A model generated the notes under the pieces. It saw only the letters and a program-made list of their open reading frames with translations. It ran no database searches and was not told the origin of the DNA. A stretch of DNA of 64,000 bases. Source: Symbiodinium natans (Eukaryota; Sar; Dinophyceae; Suessiales; Symbiodiniaceae). The first letter of the stretch is position 1. Each line of letters starts with the position of its first letter. The DNA lies in the NCBI GenBank assembly GCA_905221605.1, contig CAJNDS010000002.1:1537438-1601437 (forward strand), written 5' to 3'. Position numbers and translations under genes: made by a program. Positions 44,501 through 56,500 of this stretch are shown here, one piece after another.

Positions 44501-47500
44501 TGACGTACAGGCACGGGCGCTTGAGTCGGGGGGTCTTGCTGCCGCAGTCTGCAGTCTAATTTAGGAGAAACGCCGGAAGTCCTGCCTCAGGTACTTTCAC
44601 ATTAACTCGTTCTCCGCTCTGGGTGGAGAACAAACCACACCGGTGGCCCACGAGTTTTACGATGCGGTGGCGGCTTGGCAGCACTTGAAAGACTTGCCTC
44701 CTTGACTGGAGCTCGTGCCTTTTGCATCACCGGCAGTGCTCGAAGCCACAAAGCCACAGCACCATGCAGAAGCTCTTCATGAATCCCCTCAGCCCTCAGG
44801 GCCCTCAGTATGAATCTGGTTCGTGTCCTTAGGCAAACGTCACTGACTTTTTCTGGATCGACCGGGATCTGGATGCTGGTGAGATCGGCCTCTGGGCTTT
44901 GTTGCAGCCCAAAGCACTCAGCTAGCCATACTAGCTATGCTACATTTTTTTGTAGAAGTGATGCGAGAATGAGAATACTGGGAGAAGTGCTTGGCATGGG
45001 TGGCTTGGTGGTGGTGTTGCTGGTGGCTAATAACCGTTTGTGATACTGCAAGGACTTTGTAGTTTTCGAGGGCTGGGACACATTGTGCGCAGGCGTGTGG
45101 AATTCATTGCGAGGTCCAAACATGCAGAGACTTGTGGGCATCTGGGGAGATGTAGAGTCGAGTGGCTGTTGCTTTGGGCGGTGGTTGTTTTCATGCCTTT
45201 TCCAGAATGGGTGACACGTGGGTTGGCCTCGCACTTGTAAACTGCATCTGTGACCATATAAGAAGCTTGGCAATCAATCTTAGGTGGTCCGTCAACGTAC
45301 AACCCGCCAGACTACATCTACCGCACCTCGGCCGGGAATTTGGGCTGTGAGGTCTGAAGGATTGGAAGTAGGCGTGTCGAGGATGTGATGTTCAGGGTTT
45401 TGACCTTAGCGGATGCCGCAACTGATGCTGGAAGTCCTACACCCCAAACTCTATCCCTGCTACTTCAGGTACTGAGTACTACGTGCTCTACCTGGCCACG
45501 GGCCCCAATGGTGAGGGACGATCCCAGATGGGCCAGGAGGCATAGTTCTGCCCAGCGAAGCAGGCTATAGTCGCAATGGTTTGTTACTTGCACGGTTTGC
45601 GGTACAAGCTTTATGGATTCGGTGATTCCCAAAGGGGCGTCATGATGAGTATGGGCAGAACCGAAATGAAGTCGGAGGCTGACGGGGTCTGTAGGGACTG
45701 AGGGTATGGCGGGGGCTTCAGGGCACAAGGGGGAATCATGGTACCCTAGATCGCCCCCCTCTATATGCACTTCGAATCCTTGCCAGGTCTCTTACTCCAC
45801 AAGACCCAAGGTCATGAACCTCCTAAGCCCCACAGTATCCATGTCAGCTTTCGGAAGTTGCGTCTTATCATAGAATCTCGAAGCCCACCGCCCTCGTACA
45901 GGCCTGGCCTTGACATCCTTGAAAATGTGCCCATCCCCTGGAAGTTCCAAACCAACCCCCCCCCCCCCCCCCCCCCCTAGGATTCTCAGCGGCTTTTGCG
46001 GTGATTGAAAGTTTTCGAATCGTCCGGCTGGTGCCGTTAAGTAGTGGGGTCTGCTTTTGCCTGTGTTACAAGTTATAACAATAAATGGCCACCGCCTTGG
46101 CTTGGGCCGGCCGCGCTCGAACCTCACCCTCTCTGGGTTCCCATTGGCGAGTCAACCACAAACCCAGAACGCTTCAGCTTCTCTTCCTTCCCCGCACCTG
46201 CGCAGGTGCCTGTCGGCATCGAGAGGGCCGATGTTTTCGTGGACACGCCCACGGAGGAGTCTTTTGGTGTGTGTTTGTCTGTGTGTTTGTCTGTGTGTTT
46301 GTGCGTAGTTGTGCGTAGTTGTGTGTAGTTGTGTGTAGTTGTGTGTAGTTGTGTGTATGTGTGTGTGCGCGTGTGTGGATGGGGTTGTTTCGAACTGGAG
46401 AAGCAAACAATCCTGCACCCACCTGTCCGACGCCTGCAGAACTGGACACATCTGCTGCTGTACGTACGGTCTCCGCTCTTTGAGCAGACAACACCGCAAC
46501 TCAGACTGCCCAAAGTCAGTTCAGGCTTCTGGATTTAGAGAGCTCGGGGGCTTGCAGGGCGTATTTTCATTTGTTGTCGGATGCCCCGCCTTGTTGGCGT
46601 CCGTCGCTTAGCTTTGCCTTGCGCTCTTCGGAACCAGCCTTTCGAACTCAAAGCCGATGTTTTTTTTCTCACGCAGGGCTCTCTAACCCACTTCGCCACC
46701 CATTGCCCCCCTTTCCCCCTCCCACCCCCCGCTTTTTCCGGCCGAGGCAGGTGCTGGAAATCTCGGACGTCGCCCTCTCAGCCGCTTGGCTTCCGCAGCT
46801 GTCGCTCTTGTGGCTCTTGCGCTCCCTTTCCTTCACTACAGCTCGTCCCGGTCGTGGGATGGGTTTTCAAGCAAGTTATTCCTCCGGCCAATAAAGCAGG
46901 ACCCCCAGCCACAGCCGACTTTGGCAATTTTGGAAGTTTCTTTTCTGTAGCGGAGGTGGACCCCATATGCACTTTAGGATATTGCCAGGCTCGACATCCA
47001 ATCCGATGGCAAACTGCTTTCTGTCCAGGTGGATGACCTGGAGTTCTTGGACCAGGCCACTGAGTCTTTTCTTGGGGCCATTCCAGCATTCCAGCATTCC
47101 AGCATCTCTGTGCGTTTGTGGAGGACTTGGATGCGGACCAACTGGGAGGCGCATCCCAACAGTTGCGCAGCCACCAACCTTGGTAGTCCGTGCATGGTAG
47201 ACTCTGGTGGTCTCTCGGCCAAGCTTGACCCCTAAGATGTGCATGCTGAGGGCGTGGGGTTTTCTTTGCCTCCGCTCCTTGCCGCCTTGTTCACGTTCGG
47301 AGGATACATCACGTGGAGCCGAGTTCCGGACGAGAGCTTGGTGACGCACTACGCATCTTGATCCACATCTGACCGTACTTCTGTTGGACCCTCCAACCAA
47401 GCCGCGCTGGTACACCATGTAGTCCCAAAGTGACAGACCACAACTGCTAGCTTAAGCCGAAAGTGGATAGAGATCCTGATTCGTGGCTACACTCCTGGAC

Positions 47501-50500
47501 CCGCCTTACCCTGCTTCCAGAATCCTCCGACTTGCGCTGGCAGCTTCAGGTCATCTATTGGACGGAGCTGCCAAACACCACACAGGAACGTAGCAGTGAG
47601 CTATTCCCTATGGTTTGGAGGGTTCGTTTGCTGATGTCCGGCTAGATGTCCTGTCTAAGCAAGCTAAAGCAACCATGAGAAAACAACCTCCCTCCCCCCC
47701 AACCCTCGAATCCTCCCCCCCCTCCCCCACAAAAAAGACAACCCACGATAGCACCCCCCAAAATCCCGGAGCCCCTCGGAACGCCCCACCCCCCCCCAAA
47801 TGCAGTAAGTCCCAGCGGGGCAGGATGGATCGGCGCGAAGGCTCGAGGATGCCACCGAGGCAGAGGTGCTCAAATTGGGACCCCAATTGTGATCTTTATG
47901 TTCCCAAGGATTCTTTGAGGCTTTGAGATCGAATTCAAATAGGCACGGGCCGAAAACAATGGAACTGGAGATCACCACTCCTATCCGCATGCTAATCGGA
48001 AACTCCAAGCCCAACAAGACTGGTGGTAATGGGCGGACGATACAATAGTACGACGATTGGGGAGTCTGACTGAAACTGATGGGCAGCATGAGAGCGACAG
48101 CAATGCCATTCTGGGCCCACATTGTGGCGGCCCGTGCACCAAGCTTGCCTTGGACCTCGGAGCTCGTGTGTCGATCTGCTCTTTTCCCCAACCTCACAGG
48201 GCGAAGAAACTGGAAGAAGACTGGCCGCCACCTCCACTACGGAGACGACGCAAGGGGCCCAGCTTTAGGGTTGCAGGCCAGGGTTTAATGAGGCCGAGAG
48301 GAGCGTGCTTGCTGTTCTAGGACATCAACAAGCATCTCATCCAGTTCTACCGTCACGTCGACAACTTCTCCCACAACCACCGCAGCTTGGTTAAGCGATC
48401 CGGAGACCTGCGCTACGCGAGTCGTGAGTTTCAAGAAGCTGCATCGGGAGGTTTGATTGAGGAGTTTTGAAAAACACTGTCCCATGTGCTCGGGGAAACC
48501 GAAGAAGCCGCCCCCCAAATTCACAGTGTGGCATGGCTCTCAGTCCACGAGCAACACCATCACGACGAGCACATCGTCGAGTGCCACGACCTCGACCACC
48601 TTAACGAGCGTAGCTTGGTGTGCAAGCGCACCAGTGGCTGATAGTCTCTGATAGTAGAGTCTCACTTCTCTCCAAATTCGCAGTGCAGCATTATGGCACT
48701 CAGTCCACGAGCATCACCGCGAGCACATCCTCCAGTGTGACGAGCACGACCACCCGAACGAGCGTTGCTTGGTGTGCAAGCGCACCAGTGGCTGATAGTC
48801 TCTGATAGTAGAGTCTCACTTCTCTCCAAATTCGCAGTGCAGCATGGCACTCAGTCCACGAGCATCACCGCGAGCACATCCTCCAGTGTGACGAGCACGA
48901 CCACCCGAACGAGCGTTGCTTGGTGTGCAACCACCAGTGGCCAAGAGTAGTATCATGTAGTATCACTGTTTTTGTGGTGCCTTGCGTTGTCGGGCGAATT
49001 GGATCGCATCTCGGGCCGATTCTAAGTCGACCAGCATCAGTGTCAGCACAAGCACCTCATCGAGTGTCACTGGAACAAGCGCTGCCTGGCGTGCAGCCAG
49101 CCGGGGCTGGTAGTAGTTACTGTCACATACTGTCGCTGCTATGTGGCTTTTACGGGCCTATCAGATGCCAATGGCCCGTTCCAGAATTGCCACCTGTGGC
49201 AACTCTAAGTCGACGAGCGTCACCGTCAGCACAAGCACTTCATCCAGTGCCACCAGCTCGAGCACCACATCATCGGTCACTTGGCACTACGTCAGAGATT
49301 TCAGTTGGTGGCAGCGTAAGAATGCGTAACATCTTTAACAGAGCCTGTGCCATGTGTTCCTTGTGCCACGCATGCGAAGGCCTCCACCAGCACGACAGCC
49401 TCGGCGACGGCCACCAGCGTGACATCATCCACCTCAGCAGCTCTGGCTTGGTTGAAAGTCTGCGCGATGCCGCCCCTTCAAGATTCCCCAACTTATGCCA
49501 TCAGGGTCTGCAAGGGGACTATAGGACTATAAGTTGGTGTCGGAGGTGCTTGGGCTTTTTGCGGCAAAGGCAACGCATCCTTTCGGGGAAGTCGAGGTGT
49601 CAACAGTGTCAAGGGCTGTTGTGGTGGGACGTCTGCGGGTGTGAGGTTTCCTCAAGCACCTCCGCGACGGCCACGCTCACTTCCTCTTCCACGGTGTCCT
49701 CCTCGACTTCGGCAGCTCTGCTGCAGTGCGGGCTCAAAGCATAGCGTCTTTGGCGAGTCCGTAGGTTTCGTCTCGCCAGAGCGATGCTTGATGAGATGCT
49801 TAGTTTAGTTTAATTTTGCAACGTGTGGTGGATCGCCCCGCGCCGCTGCCTTCAAAATCGCGGCCTTGCAGGCAGAGCCAACATGCTTGTATAGCTGGTT
49901 ACCGCAGTTCCTCAACAACCACAGTGGGGCTATCGTAGGGAAGGGGCGGGCGGTCCCATCTAAGTTTTCGCGGCCGCCCTCAGTTTCTCTCTTAGTCCGG
50001 GCCCTGAATTCGCCGTAAAGCTGCCAGAACAAAGGTCTCAACCACAAGCTCTTCCACAAGCAGGACAACAACCTCGACAGCAACCTCCTCAACCACCGTG
50101 GCTTGAGCCTCCAATGCGACCCAAAGTCCCTAAAGCCTATACAGCTTGCGTCTGGATGTTGGGCGGGGCTTGGGTGGAGCAGATGTGCCGGTTACCAGCG
50201 GTTAGAAAATTTAGAAGTTACGGAGTAGGCGTCTGGGAATGTGCGTTTTGCTGCCACGGTTCAGGCTCTAGATCTCTCAATAGACACATAGAGATACAAG
50301 CAAGAGATGATGCCAGCTCTTATCGCAACATTTCCGCCTTTTCACACTTCTTTAGCAAAGGCTAACCTAAATGAGCGTTAGCCAAAGGTGCCAAAGCTGC
50401 GCTGAAGCAGATCTTGTTCGCGCTCAAGCTGTGTTCCCTTGTGTATTCTTGCGTGACATCGACCACACACAAAAACTCTCGTTGAGTACTCATCCTCACA

Positions 50501-53500
50501 CTAGGCGGCTCATGCAGTCAGATGGGTTCTGTTTTCGCATCTGATTTGCTTTTGCCGACTGCGCAACGACATGATCACAACTGCTGATGGGCTTGAGGTG
50601 ACGGGCACAACCTCAACATCGTCCTCAGTCACGACCTCCTCTACAACTGTGACCGGGACAACCTCTACATCTTCGACAGCGACACAGACCACATCAACGT
50701 CATCATCCGCCACGAGCACATCAACGTCAGCGACTGCTACAACATCCACCAGCTCTTCTGCAACGCAGTCGTCAACCACCACATCTTCGGCATCATCGAC
50801 CACGTCTCTGTCTACAAGTAGCACAGTGTCTTCTACCAGTGGCTGTGGCAAAAATCACCTTCAGAATCTTTTTTTCTGCCTTGAGCTGCTTTAGGCCATC
50901 AGCTGGGTGGAGAGAGACCGTTACATGCGCAGTCTTAAGGCTTAGTGGCGAGCTGTTCTTGGGATGTTCACAGAGGTTTCGGGGTGTTGTGGGATTTCGA
51001 CCTTCAAAGGCACTGTGACTACATCGACCACTGCCACTGTCACCTCAACTTCTTTCACATTGACATCCACCACCTCTGTGTCCTCCACGACAACATCGAC
51101 ATCCATCACTTCGTCGTCCACCATTTCGTCCACCACCAGCTCCTCCTCCACCACTTCGTCTTCCACCACTTTGACAACTTCAACGTCCACGAGCACGACG
51201 AGTGCGACTTGGACAGCTCTGTTGCCCCACTATCCCGGAGGAAGCTCAATTGGTGGGCTTGGCGGGCTTTTGAGTTTAGGTTGATGTTTCTGATGACAGT
51301 GGTCCTGACGGTGATGGCTGTGCTGTTCACGCTCTGAGTAGTGTTGACCTGACAGCATGCTCACTGAGACCACCAGCACATCGACATCGAAGACGTGCCG
51401 TCCTTATGTTCTGATCGTTCAGATCGTTCAGACATAGACATCCGGACATGCCAAGAATTTCTGAGCTGAGTGTCATCCCGCATAGAAGCCCCCGATTATG
51501 GCATGCTAACCTGCCCTTTCTCTGGGTCGAATTCATGACTTTTCCGGTGACTGTCTGCCTGCCAGCTTGACGTCAACAACTTCCTTCACATCCACGGCAG
51601 CTTGGAGTGAAGCCGTCCTGCCACATCAAGTTAGCTGAAAGTTTCAGGATTTCGCAAGTCCAGGTTTCTTTCGGCTGCACTGCTGCGGCTCTAGGGCACC
51701 CCGAAACCGCAATCATCCGTACCTTCTAAGTCGACGAGCAGCACCGTGAGCTCGACCACGAGCACCAGCGCAGCCGACTCAGACGATGTCGATGTTCTGA
51801 TTGGGGGCATTGAGGACCTCAGGGGGGGGATGTTCAGGTGGCGCGGGAGTCAGGGTGTTGCAGACCCACAATGCTCTCGCACTGAGGTCACCAGTACATC
51901 AACGTCGACGACGTGACAGCCTCAGATGCGTAAGTGCTGGCAATCATCCGTGTCTGAACATTCTGTGGATCTTGCAATGGACACTTTAGCCTTAAGCGGT
52001 AGTACTGTTGCTTGCTGTAGGTCCACATCATCGACTACTGCCACATCGACAGCTGCTCGGACAGAAGCTCGTGGTGTCCTGAATGATATCATGTCGAGTG
52101 TTGCTGGCATGTGATCACGCACCATTCCGTTGCCTTTGGCAACATTTGGAAACCCTTTCAGCCTTCTGTCTTTGTAGATGACGTTTTGGACATGCGTGTA
52201 GCTCCCTAAACCAGTTTTTGCGAGCGAAGAGTTCTCGCATTGCTCAAAGCCACTCTGGCTGCCAAGACGACGAGCAGCACGGTCAGCTCAACCACAAGCA
52301 CTACAGCAACAGTTACTTCCACCACAAGCAACTTGGGTGTTCTTAAGAATCATGTCTTGACCTTGCCTACGAATCAGCCCAAGCAGCAACAAAAAAACAT
52401 TGTCGAAACGTGCATCCAAGGCAGTACGAGCAGCAGTACCTCTGCTACGTCAACGAGTGCCACCAGCACCACCACCTCGTCAACCGTTCCTCGAATCAAA
52501 AAGTATGTTGAGCATGTGCAGGGCAGCCAGAACTTATGTTAAGATGCTCTCCGCGATGTTCCCCGCCATTTCTGGTGGCACCAGGTTTCCACAAGCACCA
52601 CAACATCCACAACGTCCACTTCTACCACTAGCACAACGAGTACGTCGAGCTCCACGACCTCTACTTCGACGACGTCCACCAGCACATCAAAGACGTCTAC
52701 GACTTCGGCAACTTAAGCTCAACCGACTGAGCCGACTGTCTATATGTATGTCTATGCCAAACGACTTAAACGCTTACACAGCCAAGTGGCAAAATCTACA
52801 AACCTTGTGAACCGAGGAACGTATTTGGCTCTTAGGGCTTTTCTCATCCCCGACATCACCTCGGTGTCACGCCCCAACTATCCCTCAATGCCCGAACAAT
52901 ACAAAAGTAGCCTTCAGCGAAGGTAACAAGGACCACATCCACGTCTTCCTCCGCCTTTTGCTGACAATAGTGGGTCAAGGATTTGGAGTTGAGAGTGCTG
53001 GCTTCCGATCGGAGTCCACGGGTTTAGGGGTGAGATGGGTTGAGTCAGTCGCATCCCAGGCAGCTCGTCCAAGACTTGCTGCTTTCTATGTACAGTAGCC
53101 AGTTCCGAATGGAATCCGTAAATTCTTAAATCAGATGGCTCGCAGAGGGTTCAATTCTATCACCAGGCAATGGCCGGAGTCACACGCTTTGACTCTCCAT
53201 CGTTAAACCCAAGAGCAGATCTGCTTTTATCCTCACAAGGGCAAATCACGTGGCAGAAGGATCGATTGTAGAATATTGTAGAGGTGACATCAACCTCAAC
53301 AAGCTCGACCTCCACCTCCACGTCATCCACCAGTGCCTTGCTCATCCTCAGAAAATTGGGCTCCTTGTGTTACTCCCGGGCCACGCCGAAGTCTTCAGTC
53401 AAATCCGGCCAGAAGGGGCGGTTTTGGGGCTCAAAGGGGCGCACCGAACCGCGCGGAGTTTTGCAGAAAGTCTTGAAATGGCACGTGACTGGCATGCGTA

Positions 53501-56500
53501 TGGCTTGCGTGCGTGTGATAGGTGGGCTCATGCTTGTCACTCTTCTTCTCCTGTCTGGCTTCTGTGCTGCTGAGGCACCACCAGCACGAGCACATCCACG
53601 ACATCAGTCTCCACGACGACGACCAGCACGACCTCGACAAGCTCAACGAGTGTGGCTTGGACATGCTTGGACATCAAGTTCTTCTTCTGCAACACCGGCA
53701 GCTTGCCGGTGCATGGTGTACTGACGTGATAATGCTCTGAGGTGACACGCACAACCTCAACATCATCCTCAATCACAACATCTTCAACGACCGAGACGAG
53801 GATGGTGCACAGCTAACGCTCTCAGAGCAAGGAATTAAGAGCAAGTAAGTTCAGGATGACAGCAGTCGCAGGACCACTTCTACATCGTCGTCAGTGACGC
53901 AAACCACGTCGACGTCATCGTCCATCACAATGACAACAACATCGAAAACCGCAACATCTACAACCACCTCGTCAATAACAAAGACGACCACCACAACATC
54001 TACAAAGTCAACTACCACAACTTCAACCACGAGTTCATCCACTACGTCCACCAGTGCCTTTGCTGTAGGGTCCTTTCCAAGAGTGCCAGGGATCTTTGAG
54101 TTGCCTAGACCGCCCCTAAACTCCCAGTGCCGCATGCGTCCCACGTATCCCAGCATCCTCGACCACTTCCACAAGCACCACTTCAAGCACCTCCACATCT
54201 ACCTCTAGCACCACGACCTCCAGCACCTTGGAAGAGTCCATTCGGATCAGCTACACTGCTGCCACCCTGTGCCCCCTGGATCTTCGTGTGCTTGAAGTCT
54301 CAAAAGAATCGTCAAGGTACATCGACCACTTCTACGAGCACGACAGATTCTCGCCCGCATGCGCGACCAGAGTTTGAAGCTTCTGCAATTGCAACGCAAC
54401 GCCTGCAACCCCTGAAACATGGGCCAGAGCAGCGACGTTGAAGGAATCTATATTCAACGCTTCGGGATTTCGGGACTTGAGAGTTGACCTATGTGGCTCA
54501 GTGGCTCAGTTGACGACAGATCCATTGCCTCGCACACATTAGAATTCATCAGAAGCGCCAAGTCAAGCTGGCAGGCTACAAACTTGAGTTGGCGCAAGTG
54601 AAATTGACTTGGTAACATTGACAGCCCCAAAGTGTGGAAGCTGAGCTTTCAGCGACATTTGGACTCAGCAATGTCCACGTTCCAGCCCAGTTCGACGTCG
54701 TCATAGATGCTTGAAAATATTATGTTTCCGCCTCCGACGGTCATTTCCCCTATGGCCTCAGGTCATGGGGATGTGAACGAAAGACCCCAAACCCATGTTT
54801 GTGTTCAACAATCTCTATCTCAAGATACGAGCTCAATGCATATGTGTATCTGGTGCTGCACCAGTTTCTGGTCGAATCTTCCAAGCCCAGGCAACATCCA
54901 CGACAACGTCGTCCACAAGTTCAACATCTACGACATCCACGTCGACCTCAATCACCTCCACCACCACAAGCTCCATTACCTCCACGACTACAACTTCCAG
55001 TACGACCACGACCACGACCACAACTTTCCTGGGAAGAAGCTAAGCTCAAAGTTGCTGAGAATGGAAGTGCTGTACACGTTAATCGCTCATTCGCCGTTCA
55101 CCAGTATCATGCTATATCATCGAACGGCAGAGCTCGACCCGTGTTTTGGTCAGCGCGCAATGTGTTGCAGGAAGCTACTTTTCGGAAGTACTGTGCGCGT
55201 TTTGCAGTCAGTCTACGTATTCTGTAAATCAACGGAGAAGGAGGAAACTTCAGAGTGAGTGTTGGACACCAAATTCCCAGAAGCCTCAAAAGAAAGAATT
55301 TCCCAGCTGACACTGCCGACGCGATGTTCTCTGTCCACTGAGCATCTTGATTAGAGCCTCAAAGCTTGCAAGCCTGTGTGGGGGGGGAACCGCCCGCTGA
55401 GGACTGCTGCTCACACAGATGCTGAGCATTCTTGAGAGCTCCTTTCCTTTTTTGTTCTGTTAGTGAGTCCACCTCAGAACAAGTAGCGTCGCTGTGCAAG
55501 TGATCCAACAAAAGAGCACAGCACTATCAAGCCTGCCTTCCGCGCCATTCACGGAAGAAGCTTTGCAGAGGATCTACTACAATGGCGCGTGGGTCTGGCG
55601 AACCTTCCACGATGAGGCTGAGGCGACGGATCCCTGAAGGTTTTGAAGGGATCCATGCTCCGATGATTCCGATGTGCTCTCGATGCCTAGAAGTCAGATT
55701 CAACCCGCAGTGGCTGTGGGCATCCCGAGCCCGATCTCTACAAAACCCAAAGCCCGAAAGCCTGCTCGTAGACCCTGAATCCCTAAACATCCCTAACATG
55801 CACAAAGTTGCCTTTAGACCGGAATCAGGAAGTAGTCTTGCAGTTCTCAGTTGAGATTGATGCAAGCACTGGATGACACAGCCGTTTGTGCATGGCAGAC
55901 ATCTCCGAAATCGACCCGAGTTTGAGATTGCAAAGTGCTGAGTTGGGGATTTGTGGATTCAAGGCCTAGTTTTGCAGATCTTTGCCCTTTTGCTTCCTTT
56001 GCTGCAGCTTAGGTGGGCGACAACATCACCACCTCGAACGCCTCCTTGGTCCCAGCGGTCCCTAGCCCAACTTTGGGTGCATGGGGGGGGGGGGGGGGTG
56101 TGCATATACGGCATATACGTCATACAAGCAACAACGAAATACTTACAAACTGTGGCAGCATAGTGAACCTAGAAGTTCAAAAGCGTCGACGGTTCCACAT
56201 TTCGTGAGCCCAGATCCAAAAGCGATGACAGTTTCGCCTTTTGCATGCCCAGAAGAAACAAAAAGTTCCAGGACGGCGAGCTCGCCCGCGCCTAGGCGAC
56301 AGCAAAAGAAACCTCACCCGGGCCTGAAAGCTTAAGGCCCCTTGAATGCCTGAATGCCTCAGCTTCGACCCCCTCCAAGGACAGCAGCCTCCAGCAATAC
56401 ACCCACATCATGTTCTTCATCCAGTCGAGCTTCAGACGCTCGGCATGTGAAGAGCTTGGTCTTCGATCTTGGGGTCGAGACAACTGCGTTGATGGAGCTT

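Noticed and set aside
50510-54198. Val/Asp/Glu-rich minus-strand ORFs opposite the mucin-like exons
   Set aside because: Antisense of Thr/Ser codons (acc, tcg, aca) gives Val/Asp/Cys. The sense strand shows splice sites and repeated exon ends, the antisense does not.
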